Shown here one piece after another: positions 1-6,145 of a DNA stretch of 35,806 bases. The translations under genes were made by a program, and so were the position numbers. The first letter of the stretch is position 1. Every line of letters begins with the position of its first letter. The notes beneath the pieces were generated by a model. It was given only the letters and a program-made list of their open reading frames with translations, was not told where the DNA came from and did not search any database. Source of the DNA: Cryptosporangium minutisporangium (GTDB taxonomy: Bacteria > Actinomycetota > Actinomycetes > Mycobacteriales > Cryptosporangiaceae); assembly GCF_039536245.1 (NCBI RefSeq), contig NZ_BAAAYN010000011.1, positions 181,610 through 217,415 of the forward strand, in the 5' to 3' direction.

Positions 1-1668
1 CTAGCCCTGCGCGGCCGCGGCGAGGCGCGCCAGCATCGGCGGCGTGTCGTGCGCGGGCAGCACGGCCTCGATGAACACCATTCGGTCCGGCGCCGCCGAC
101 GCCGCCGTGAGTGCGGACCGCAGCTCCCGCCTGCTGGTCGCGCGGTAGGTGTAGGCCTGCGGCGCGAACGAGCGCACCACGCCACTCCAGTTCCACGGCG
201 TGATGTCGTGATAGGACGCCTCCGGGTTCCGGAGCGCGCGCTCGATCGTGTACCCGGCGTTGTTCACGACGATCACGACCGGCGCGAGGCCGTTCGCCGC
301 CATCGTGCCCAGCTCCTGGACCGTCATCTGCGCCGCGCCGTCGCCGATCACCAGCACTGGCCGACGGTGCGGCTCGGCCAGCCCGGCGCCGAGCGTCGCG
401 GGCAGGGTGTAACCGATCGAGCTCCAGACGGGCTGGGCGACGAACGCGGTGTCGGCCGGGAACGTCACGCTGACCGCACCCCAGAACGCCGTTCCGATCT
501 CGGCCAGCAGCGTCGACCCCGCCGGCAGCCACTCCTCCAGGCTCTCCCAGAGCGAGATCTGGGTCAGCGCATCGGTGACCGGCGCGTGCTCGTCCTCGGC
601 GCGGCGTCCGAGAACGGCGGAGGCCGGCAGCCCGGCGGCAGGCAGCGTCGCGTACTCCCCGGCCAGGCCGGTGAGCGCCGCCAGAGCCGCGCGCATCGGC
701 ACGCCTTCGAACCGCTCCCCCGCGACGTACGCGGTGGTTCCGCGGAGGTCGATCGTGTGCGCGACGTCCTCGCGGGCCGTGAACATGCCGGCGACCACGT
801 CGGTCATCAGCGTGCCGACCGTGATCAGGACGGCCGCCTGGTCGACGGCGCGCCGCGCGGATTTGACGCCCAGGTCGCCGCAGTAGACACCGGCGAAGCA
901 GGGGTGGTCCTCGTCGAGGCATCCCTTGCTGGACACCAGCGTGACGAACGGCAGCGGACCGGCTTCGACCAGTGCCCGCAGCTCCCGGGCGGCGCCCCGG
1001 CGCTCGACCTCGTGGCCGGCGACCACCGTCACCTGACCGTCCTTGGCCCGCAGCAGCGCCCGCGCGGCGTTGGCGAACGCGGCGAGCGCCGGTGCGTCCA
1101 CCGGGGCGGACCAGACCGGAGTCGCGAGCCGCTGCGCGTCGACCAGGGCGTCCGCGACGTCGACCGGGATGCTCAGGTAGACCGGCCGGGACGTCGCCAG
1201 GGCGGTGGCCAGGACGTCGTCGATCTGCGACGCGGCGTTCTCGTGCGTCAGGACTTCGGTCGCCGCGGTGACCTCGCGGTACGCCCGCGCGAAGTGCCCC
1301 AGGTCGCCGTCGGCCAGCGTGTGGTGGAGCAGCGCCCCGCCTGCGTTGGTGGCCGGAGCGCCGGTGATCTGGACGACGGGCACCTGCTCGGCGTAGCTGC
1401 CGGCGATCGCGTTGAGGCAGCTCAGCTCGCCGACGCCGTACGTCGTCACCAGCGCGGCGAGTCCTCGGCGGCGGGCGTAGGCGTCCGCCGCGTATCCGGC
1501 GTTGAGCTCGTTCGGGGAGCCGATCCAGCGCTGCTGACCGCCCGCGAGCAGGCCGTCGATCAGCCCCAGGTTGAAGTCACCGGGGACGCCGAACAGGTGC
1601 GCCACCCCGTGCTGCCGTAAACGCTCGGCCAGATACGTCGCGACAGTGACCTCACGTGTAACGCCCAT
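1..1668 (-). CDS. Thiamine-diphosphate-dependent 2-keto acid decarboxylase (pyruvate/indolepyruvate decarboxylase family)
   Basis: A 555-residue cytoplasmic enzyme, the usual length for the pyruvate/indolepyruvate/branched-chain keto acid decarboxylase family, which removes CO2 from 2-keto acids to give aldehydes. The N-terminal PYR domain carries the proton-relay glutamate (NELNAGYAADAYAR, Glu54), followed by the HH motif (LLHHTLADGD). A ThDP site of the form GDG...NN lies in the C-terminal third (GDGAAQMTVQE... VVNNAGYTIE). The frame is open 12 codons further upstream, but the ATG at 1668 begins the family-typical start (MGVTREVTVATYLAERL). The stop codon occupies bases 1-3, so the gene is complete. 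It diverges from an AsnC/Lrp regulator across 60 nt. That context suggests use on amino-acid-derived keto acids (Ehrlich-type breakdown or indolepyruvate), but the substrate is inferred, not seen. Confidence 0.93.
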   Translation of the reverse strand: MGVTREVTVATYLAERLRQHGVAHLFGVPGDFNLGLIDGLLAGGQQRWIGSPNELNAGYAADAYARRRGLAALVTTYGVGELSCLNAIAGSYAEQVPVVQITGAPATNAGGALLHHTLADGDLGHFARAYREVTAATEVLTHENAASQIDDVLATALATSRPVYLSIPVDVADALVDAQRLATPVWSAPVDAPALAAFANAARALLRAKDGQVTVVAGHEVERRGAARELRALVEAGPLPFVTLVSSKGCLDEDHPCFAGVYCGDLGVKSARRAVDQAAVLITVGTLMTDVVAGMFTAREDVAHTIDLRGTTAYVAGERFEGVPMRAALAALTGLAGEYATLPAAGLPASAVLGRRAEDEHAPVTDALTQISLWESLEEWLPAGSTLLAEIGTAFWGAVSVTFPADTAFVAQPVWSSIGYTLPATLGAGLAEPHRRPVLVIGDGAAQMTVQELGTMAANGLAPVVIVVNNAGYTIERALRNPEASYHDITPWNWSGVVRSFAPQAYTYRATSRRELRSALTAASAAPDRMVFIEAVLPAHDTPPMLARLAAAAQG

Positions 1669-1682
1669 GCTCGTCAAGTTGC

Positions 1683-1700
1683 CGTTCAGAATGCAGAACG
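1683..1700. promoter_or_regulatory. Dyad in the decarboxylase/AsnC intergenic region
   Basis: Arms CGTTC (1683-1687) and GAACG (1696-1700) enclose 8 nt, 15 nt upstream of the decarboxylase start. With the AT-rich dyad at 1721-1735, its centre lies about 36 bp away (3.5 helical turns), an arrangement that would suit an AsnC/Lrp multimer. Candidate operator by position and symmetry only. Confidence 0.3.
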
Positions 1701-1720
1701 ACAAGATGTACGCGGTTCAC

Positions 1721-1735
1721 TGAGCAAAATGCTTA
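1721..1735. promoter_or_regulatory. AT-rich Lrp-like dyad overlapping the AsnC-family start
   Basis: TGAGCAAAATGCTTA has AGCA/TGCT arms around AAA and outer T/A pairs, resembling the A/T-centred AG...CT operators of the Lrp family. It overlaps the ATG at 1729. This would suit autoregulation if translation really starts at the downstream TTG (1762). Confidence 0.35.
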
Positions 1736-2238
1736 ATGTTGACGCCGGGGGCGAGCGAAGATTGAGCGAAACGCGCATCGTTGACCGGACCGACGCCGCC
1801 ATCCTGCTGGCCCTGGACGCCGACCCGCTGGCGACCACCACCGCGCTCTCGGAGCAGCTGCGGTTCGCCCGGAACACGGTGCAGAGCCGGCAGCGACGGC
1901 TGGAGGCCGACGGGTCGCTCGCACCGCCGTCCAGCCGGCTCAACCGTGCGGCGATGGGGTACTCGCTGCTCGCGTTCGTCTCGATCGAGATCAGCCAGGG
2001 CGAGCTCGACCCGACCGTCGAGGCGCTGTCGGCGATCCCCGAGGTACTGGAGCTCCACGCGGTGACCGGCGACGCCGACCTGATCGCGCAGGTCGTGGCG
2101 ACCGACCCCGAGGATCTGCACCGGGTGACCCGGCAGATCGTCGGGGCGTACGGCGTGATGCGTACCAGCACGAGCCTGGCCGCTCGCGAGCTGATCCCCC
2201 GCCGGATGCGCCCCCTGCTGGAGCGAGCCCTCACGTAA
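1729..2238 (+). CDS. AsnC/Lrp family transcriptional regulator
   Basis: A 169-residue protein (158 if started at the TTG at 1762). An N-terminal helix-turn-helix (DRTDAAILLALDADP... LRFARNTVQSRQRRLEADG) is followed by an Lrp-type RAM/ligand domain (FVSIEIS... AIPEVLELHAVTGDADLIAQVV). This is the normal two-domain AsnC layout at normal length. It sits head-to-head with the 2-keto acid decarboxylase, and Lrp-family proteins commonly control the divergent neighbour in response to an amino acid, so it is probably the local regulator (inference). The start is uncertain: the ATG at 1729 lacks a Shine-Dalgarno sequence and lies inside a dyad, whereas the TTG at 1762 is preceded by a weak purine stretch and begins closer to the usual N-terminus of the family. 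Confidence 0.88.
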   Translation: MLNVDAGGERRLSETRIVDRTDAAILLALDADPLATTTALSEQLRFARNTVQSRQRRLEADGSLAPPSSRLNRAAMGYSLLAFVSIEISQGELDPTVEALSAIPEVLELHAVTGDADLIAQVVATDPEDLHRVTRQIVGAYGVMRTSTSLAARELIPRRMRPLLERALT

Positions 2239-2269
2239 GCCGCCCCGCCGACGCGGCGACCGCGGGTAC

Positions 2270-2746
2270 CTAGCGCATCGCGCGGACGCGGTCGGCGTGG
2301 GCGAGTTGGAGCGCGCGCCCGCGCTCCAGGAACCGGGTCACGATCCGCAGCTCCTCGTCGGTGTACTCGGCGAGCAGCGCCGTGCCCTCGGTGCCGATCG
2401 GCTCGTAGATCGCGGCGATGAGTTCCCGGGCGGTCTCGGTGAGCACGAGCACCGCCCGGCGCCGGTCGGCCGGGTCGGGCGTCCGGGTGAGGTAGCCGGC
2501 GGCGGCCAGTCGTTGGATCGCGGTGCTGGTCGCGGCGGGGCTCAGCCGGACCGCGGTCGCCGCCTCCCCCGCCGTGAGCCGCTCCCGGACGGCGAGCGTG
2601 GCGAGGATCGAGGCGTCGGTCGGATTGATGCCGAGCACGGCGCACGCCTGCTCGTCGACCGCGCCCGCGGCGGCGCCGAACTCCGCGGCGGCCCGCGCCG
2701 CCCGGTCGATCAGGTCTTGCCGCCCGTCCGACGATTGCTTCGACAC
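2270..2746 (-). CDS. MarR family transcriptional regulator
   Basis: A 158-residue winged-helix DNA-binding protein. The visible core runs from a dimerisation helix (LIDRAARAAAEFGAAAGAVDE) through the winged HTH (LTAGEAATAVRLSPAATSTA... LAAAGYLTRTPDPADRRRAV), including the conserved D-x-x-D-R-R wing of MarR proteins, to C-terminal helices. The frame is open 60 codons upstream, but that stretch runs into the divergent gene, so I place the start at the GTG at 2744-2746, which gives the normal MarR length. It diverges from a deazaflavin-type nitroreductase 49 nt away and probably controls it and itself in response to a small molecule (inference). Confidence 0.88.
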   Translation of the reverse strand: MSKQSSDGRQDLIDRAARAAAEFGAAAGAVDEQACAVLGINPTDASILATLAVRERLTAGEAATAVRLSPAATSTAIQRLAAAGYLTRTPDPADRRRAVLVLTETARELIAAIYEPIGTEGTALLAEYTDEELRIVTRFLERGRALQLAHADRVRAMR

Positions 2747-2761
2747 TCGAAAGAGCCTACC

Positions 2762-2780
2762 GTGAGCAAAACGTTTCGAG
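2762..2780. promoter_or_regulatory. Candidate MarR operator between divergent genes
   Basis: The 49-nt gap between the MarR gene and the divergent oxidoreductase contains AAACGTTT (perfect palindrome, 2769-2776). Its right half also belongs to a wider dyad TCGAAA (2747-2752)/TTTCGA (2774-2779). Position and symmetry are the only evidence. Confidence 0.3.
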
Positions 2781-2795
2781 AACCGAAGGAATCTC

Positions 2796-3266
2796 ATGAC
2801 CACGCTCCCCCGCTGGCTCCCGACGGCCAACCGCGTCGTCCGCGCGCTCAACCGGGCCAACCTGCGGCTCGGCACGATCCACGTGCTCACGGTTCCGGGC
2901 CGCGTCTCCGGCAAGCCGCGCGCCACCCCGATCTCCCCGCTGCGGGTGAACGGTCACCGCTACGTGATCGCCGGCCTCGTCGACGCCCAGTGGGCACGCA
3001 ACGTCCGCGCGGCCGGCGTCGGCACGCTGGCCCACGGACGCCGCACCGAGCCGGTGCGGCTGACCGAGGTCACCGACCCCGACCTCCGCCGTGCGGTGAT
3101 GCACGCGTTCCCGTCCGAGGTACCGCACGGTGTGCCGTTCTTCGTCCGCATCGGGCTCGTGCGCGGCGCCGACCCGGACGAGTTCGCAGCGGCCGCGGAC
3201 CAGGTCGCGGTGTTCCGAGTGGACAGCGAACGGCCCGGGAGCCACGAGGGCTCCCGGGCCGGATGA
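2796..3266 (+). CDS. Deazaflavin (F420)-dependent nitroreductase-fold protein, DUF385/Ddn-like
   Basis: A 156-residue protein of the split-beta-barrel DUF385 family, which includes the mycobacterial F420H2-dependent nitroreductase Ddn. The recognisable part is the strand/loop segment HVLTVPGRVSGKPRATPISP followed by YVIAGLVDAQWARNVRAAG, matching the family pattern of a sugar-phosphate/cofactor loop and a W-x-x-N segment. No signal peptide or membrane span is present. The ATG at 2796 has a good purine-rich site (GAAGGA) 5 nt upstream. The last dozen residues (ERPGSHEGSRAG) are encoded by a terminator-like hairpin. It is divergent from a MarR regulator, so it is probably inducible; the substrate is unknown. 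Confidence 0.82.
   Translation: MTTLPRWLPTANRVVRALNRANLRLGTIHVLTVPGRVSGKPRATPISPLRVNGHRYVIAGLVDAQWARNVRAAGVGTLAHGRRTEPVRLTEVTDPDLRRAVMHAFPSEVPHGVPFFVRIGLVRGADPDEFAAAADQVAVFRVDSERPGSHEGSRAG
3231..3261 (+). terminator. 13-bp hairpin inside the 3' end of the deazaflavin-type gene
   Basis: CGGCCCGGGAGCC (3231-3243) pairs perfectly with GGCTCCCGGGCCG (3249-3261) around the 5-nt loop ACGAG. The stop codon follows at 3264-3266 and the convergent gene ends at 3276. Strong enough to terminate in either direction, although no T-run follows. Confidence 0.6.
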
Positions 3267-3275
3267 AACGGGGCG

Positions 3276-3899
3276 TCAGTGCGTGGTGTGCTCGCGGCGG
3301 AACCGTCCGAGCTTGCCGAGCTTGCTCCGGCCGATCGGCTCCCGGGTCTCGGCGTCCTCCACGATGACCTCGCGGTCCGGGTCCTGGCGGACGTCGGCGT
3401 CGTTGGTCACGACGCGGTCGTCACGGTGGTCGTCACGGACGTCCTCGCGGCGGCTAGCGCGGTCGGCGTGAACGGTGTCCTCACGGCGGGCCTCGTCGAG
3501 GGCGGCGTCCTGGTCCTGGATGCGGTGGTCACCGGGAGCGCCGACGACGTCGACGTCGGGCGACAGCCGCCGGGCTTCCTGGGCGAGGCGCTCGGCCTCG
3601 GCGTGCTCCTGGTCCGCGCGACGGCGCCGCTCGGCGGCCTCCCGCTCCTCGCGGGCCAGCTCCTGCTCCACCTCGGCGCGACGAGCCTGCGCCTGCGCGG
3701 CCTGCTGCTGCGCGGCGGCCCGCTCGGCCTCGGCGCGGGCGGCCTTGGCCTTCGACTCCTCGAGGTGCTCCTGCGCCTTCAGACGACGCTGCTCTGCTTT
3801 CCTGGCCTTCGCACGGCGCTGGCGCGGCAGGACGACCGCGGCCACGATGAGCGCGAGGAGCACGATCACGACGAGCGTGATGATCAGCCCGGTCGACAT
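3276..3899 (-). CDS. Membrane-anchored coiled-coil protein with charged C-terminus, function unknown
   Basis: A 207-residue protein. One N-terminal membrane helix (LIITLVVIVLLALIVAAVVL, residues about 5-24) is followed by basic residues (PRQRRAKARKAEQRR), predicting a short outside N-terminus and a cytoplasmic body. Residues about 35-115 are an Ala/Glu/Arg/Gln-rich heptad region (long coiled coil). The C-terminal 90 residues are very rich in Asp, Arg and Val, low in hydrophobics and probably disordered, ending in a basic RSKLGKLGRFRRE tail. The ATG at 3899 has GGAGG 7 nt upstream. A SigB-like promoter precedes it, suggesting stress or general-response expression. I recognise no enzyme family. 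Similar one-TM coiled-coil proteins occur in actinomycetes without known function. Confidence 0.8.
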   Translation of the reverse strand: MSTGLIITLVVIVLLALIVAAVVLPRQRRAKARKAEQRRLKAQEHLEESKAKAARAEAERAAAQQQAAQAQARRAEVEQELAREEREAAERRRRADQEHAEAERLAQEARRLSPDVDVVGAPGDHRIQDQDAALDEARREDTVHADRASRREDVRDDHRDDRVVTNDADVRQDPDREVIVEDAETREPIGRSKLGKLGRFRREHTTH

Positions 3900-3915
3900 T
3901 GTCGGCCTCCGTGTG

Positions 3916-3938
3916 TCTCGATATCTGCTCTGTCGAGA
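3916..3938. promoter_or_regulatory. Dyad in the leader of the coiled-coil gene
   Basis: TCTCGA (3916-3921) and TCGAGA (3933-3938) form a dyad with an 11-nt spacer. It lies between the SigB-like -10 and the start codon, where a repressor or an RNA hairpin could act. Confidence 0.35.
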
Positions 3939-3944
3939 TACGGA

Positions 3945-3969
3945 GTACCCGCCCCTGCGCCGCGTAAAG
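3945..3969 (-). promoter_or_regulatory. SigB/SigF-type promoter for the coiled-coil gene
   Basis: Read on the minus strand the sequence is CTTT, 15 nt, GGGTAC (CTTT at 3969-3966, GGGTAC at 3950-3945). This is one base away from the GTTT-N14-16-GGGTAY form used by actinobacterial SigB/SigF stress sigma factors. It sits 46 nt upstream of the start codon at 3899. No experimental support is available here. Confidence 0.4.
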
Positions 3970-4005
3970 ATCGGCCTGTTCTCGCCGGGCGTCCACAACG
4001 CCATA

Positions 4006-4035
4006 TGGACGCTACGCGCGCGGTCGTAGCGTCCA
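4006..4035 (-). terminator. Hairpin downstream of tesB
   Basis: TGGACGCTACG (4006-4016) and CGTAGCGTCCA (4025-4035) form a perfect 11-bp stem with an 8-nt loop, 26 nt beyond the tesB stop. A third half-copy (GCGTCCACA) occurs at 3989-3997, so GCGTCCACA is directly repeated at 3989 and 4029. Probable terminator. It lacks a T-run, as is common in actinomycetes. Confidence 0.5.
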
Positions 4036-4060
4036 CATGCGGTCGATCAGGTGGGCGGCG

Positions 4061-4915
4061 TCAGGCTTGGCCGACGTCGACCGCGCCGCGAGCGTCCGAT
4101 TCGCGCTCGTACCGCATCAGGCCCTCCTGCGTCACCGCCGCCACCAGCCGACCCTGCCGGTCGAAGATCCGGCCCTGGGTCAGGGCCCGGCCGAAGCCGG
4201 CGGCCGGCGAGGTCTGGTCGTAGAGCAGCCAGTCGTCGGCGCGGAACGGCTGCAGGAACCAGAGCGCGTGATCGAGCGACGCCCCCTGGGTGTTCGCGTC
4301 CGGATGGGGCACCCGCGCCGACCCGAGCAGCGTCATGTCGCTGAGGTACGTGAGCACGCAGACGTGGAACACCGGGTCGGCGGGCAGCTTGTGCCGGTAG
4401 CGGATCCACACCTGCTGCTGCGCGGCCACGCCGGGCACCCGCTCCACCGAGTCGGCGGGCACCTGCCGCAGATCCCAGTCCGGCCACTCCCGGGCATGCC
4501 AGGCCGCGATCTGACCCTGCAGGCCGGTCGGGTCGGGCAGGTCCTCCGGGAACGGGACGTCCGGCATCGTGTCCTGATGCTCCGGCCCCTCGTCCTGGAC
4601 GTGGAACGACGCCGACATGAAGAAGATGGCCTTGCCGCCCTGCACCCCGGTGACCCGGCGGGTGGCGAACGACCGTCCGTCGCGGATGCGGTCGACCAGG
4701 TAGACGGTGGGGATCTCCGGCTTACCGGGGCGGATGAAATAGCCGTGCAGCGAATGCACGGTGTACCCCTCGGCAACCGTCCGCACAGCCGCCACCAGCG
4801 CCTGCGCCGCGACCTGGCCACCGAACGTCCGCTGGAGGAACGTGTCCGGGGTACTTCCCCGGAAGATGTCGTCCTCGATCCGCTCGATCTCCAGGACCTC
4901 ATGGATGGTCGCCAC
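4061..4915 (-). CDS. tesB: Acyl-CoA thioesterase II
   Basis: A 284-residue double-hotdog enzyme that hydrolyses medium- to long-chain acyl-CoA to free acid and CoA; the length matches TesB. The first hotdog holds FLQRTFGGQVAAQALVAA and the HSLHGYFIRPG segment. The second holds the family's catalytic residues: Asp in SLDHALWFLQPF, the Ser/Thr position in LYDQTSPAAGFG, and Gln in AVTQEGLMRYE. The start is a GTG at 4913-4915 preceded by a strong GAGGAG site. It is divergent from the DnaG-like gene and transcribed alone. It fits the acyl-CoA dehydrogenases and acyl-CoA ligase in this window as part of fatty acyl-CoA turnover, though not in one operon with them. Confidence 0.93.
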   Translation of the reverse strand: MATIHEVLEIERIEDDIFRGSTPDTFLQRTFGGQVAAQALVAAVRTVAEGYTVHSLHGYFIRPGKPEIPTVYLVDRIRDGRSFATRRVTGVQGGKAIFFMSASFHVQDEGPEHQDTMPDVPFPEDLPDPTGLQGQIAAWHAREWPDWDLRQVPADSVERVPGVAAQQQVWIRYRHKLPADPVFHVCVLTYLSDMTLLGSARVPHPDANTQGASLDHALWFLQPFRADDWLLYDQTSPAAGFGRALTQGRIFDRQGRLVAAVTQEGLMRYERESDARGAVDVGQA

Positions 4916-4988
4916 TGATCTCCTCTTCCGCCCGCCCCACCCTATGTGTCCCGCTCCGAATGGCTACGAGCGGGTACGTGTGTCCGGC

Positions 4989-4994
4989 GACAAT
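4989..4994 (+). promoter_or_regulatory. Possible -10 box of a leaderless DnaG-like transcript
   Basis: GACAAT ends exactly 6 nt before the ATG at 5001 and no Shine-Dalgarno sequence is present. The spacing matches three other genes in the window. The first base departs from the TANNNT consensus, so this is the weakest of the set. Confidence 0.3.
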
Positions 4995-5000
4995 GTGCGC

Positions 5001-6002
5001 ATGAACCGCCTGGTCGAGGCGCACCAGCGCGCGGCCGCCTACTACGCCGGTCAGCTCGCCCGACTGCCCGGCGGCCCGGCGGTGGACTACCTGTGCAGCC
5101 GGGGCATCCCGCGCGCACTCGCGCGTGCCCGTCCGTGGCGACTGGGGTACGCGCCGCCGGCCCGCACCGGGCTGCGCGACCACCTGCGCCGGCTCGGCTT
5201 CACCGACGACGAGCTGGTCACCGCCGGGCTGGCGATCGCACCCCGGGGTCGCCTGCTCGACGCGTTCCGCGACCGGGTGATGTTCCCGGTCCGCGACCGG
5301 AACGGCCAGGTCCGCGCGTTCGTCGGCCGCGACCTGTCGGGTAACCCCCGCGTCCCGCGCTACCGCAACAGCGCCACGACCCCGATCTACACCAAGAGCA
5401 ACCACCTCTACGCCCTCGCCGAGGTGCTCGCGTCGGCCTGGCGGCCTCCGGGCGCGGTGGTGATCGTCGAGGGGCCGGCCGACGCGGTCGCGCTGGCGCG
5501 GCTCCCGGCCGGCCCGGACGGACGACGCCTGGCGGCGGTGTCCACGTGCGGGACGGCCCTCGCCACCGGCCAGGTCGCGCTGCTCGCCGCCACGGTGGCT
5601 CCCGGCACGCCGGTGGTGCTCTGCTTCGATCCGGACGACGCCGGGCGGCGCGCCGCCGACCGCGGCTACCACCTGCTCCGGGACTGGGACGGGCCGGTGG
5701 ACGCGGTCGTGCTGCCGCCGGGTACCGACCCGGCCGCGTTGGTCGCTCGACACGGGCCGCGGCGCGCCGACCGGCTGTTCCGGGAGTCACGCACCTCGCT
5801 GCTCGCCGCGCTGGTCGACGCCCGGCTGGACGGACGCCGGCTGGACGAAGTGGAGGGCCGGGTGACCGCGCTGCGCGCCGCGGGAGCGCTGTTACGCCGC
5901 GGGGTGGAGCGCGACGCCCCGCTCCTCCCCGAGATCGCCCGCTCGTTGAGCGTCCGACTCGGATTCGACGGCACCACCGTCTTCGAGCACATCTATCCCT
6001 GA
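5001..6002 (+). CDS. Solitary DnaG-like catalytic core/TOPRIM protein (primase-related)
   Basis: A 333-residue protein matching the middle of bacterial DnaG primase. The RNA-polymerase N-subdomain pattern (AVDYLCSRGIPRALARARPW, RDRVMFPVRDRNGQVRAFVG, RYRNSATTPIYTKSNHLYAL) is followed by a TOPRIM domain with the catalytic Glu (VIVEGPADAVAL) and the acidic pair (LCFDPDDAGRRAA). It lacks the N-terminal CHC2 zinc finger and the C-terminal DnaB-binding domain of a housekeeping primase (about 600 aa). The last 80 residues form an uncharacterised helical tail. I start it at the ATG at 5001; the frame is open further upstream but runs over tesB. It could be a relic or captured mobile-element primase, or a repair/RNA-processing TOPRIM enzyme. 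No other replication gene is nearby. Confidence 0.8.
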   Translation: MNRLVEAHQRAAAYYAGQLARLPGGPAVDYLCSRGIPRALARARPWRLGYAPPARTGLRDHLRRLGFTDDELVTAGLAIAPRGRLLDAFRDRVMFPVRDRNGQVRAFVGRDLSGNPRVPRYRNSATTPIYTKSNHLYALAEVLASAWRPPGAVVIVEGPADAVALARLPAGPDGRRLAAVSTCGTALATGQVALLAATVAPGTPVVLCFDPDDAGRRAADRGYHLLRDWDGPVDAVVLPPGTDPAALVARHGPRRADRLFRESRTSLLAALVDARLDGRRLDEVEGRVTALRAAGALLRRGVERDAPLLPEIARSLSVRLGFDGTTVFEHIYP

Positions 6003-6137
6003 CGCGCCTCGGGCGCGTGCAACTGCTTGAACTTTGAGCCCGCTGAGAGCGTCGGGGACAGTCGAGCGGGAGGCCGCCGCGACCTCGGCTGTGGTCTCAA
6101 GGCCTCGCGCTCGCCTGTCATCCGTCGCTCTCAGCGG
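6002..6137 (-). ncRNA. Copy 1 of a structured element (shared with 8638-8769)
   Basis: The element contains, in plus-strand order: a 7-bp hairpin ACGCGCC/GGCGCGT with a 3-nt loop (6002-6018); an outer stem CCGCTGAGAGCG (6040-6051) with CGCTCTCAGCGG (6126-6137), perfect; GACAG (6057-6061) with CTGTC (6115-6119); and an inner stem CGAGCGGGAGGCC (6063-6075) with GGCCTCGCGCTCG (6101-6113), one mismatch, 25-nt loop. The same order of stems occurs at 8638-8769 with compensating differences. It fills almost the whole 143-nt gap between two convergent genes and starts 8 nt after the minus-strand ACAD stop. The strand is inferred from the fact that both copies sit directly behind a minus-strand stop. 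A palindromic DNA repeat is the alternative. Confidence 0.5.
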
Positions 6138-6145
6138 ACCGTGCA

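Noticed and set aside
49-1620. 523-codon plus-strand frame opposite the decarboxylase
   Set aside because: Arg/Asp/His-rich antisense composition and no family match; the decarboxylase motifs on the other strand explain the region.
6002-6145. tRNA or ordinary bidirectional terminator in the 143-nt convergent gap
   Set aside because: There is no T-arm or anticodon-arm consensus, and the stems are too long and too widely spaced for a simple terminator; the second copy at 8638-8769 argues for a specific element.
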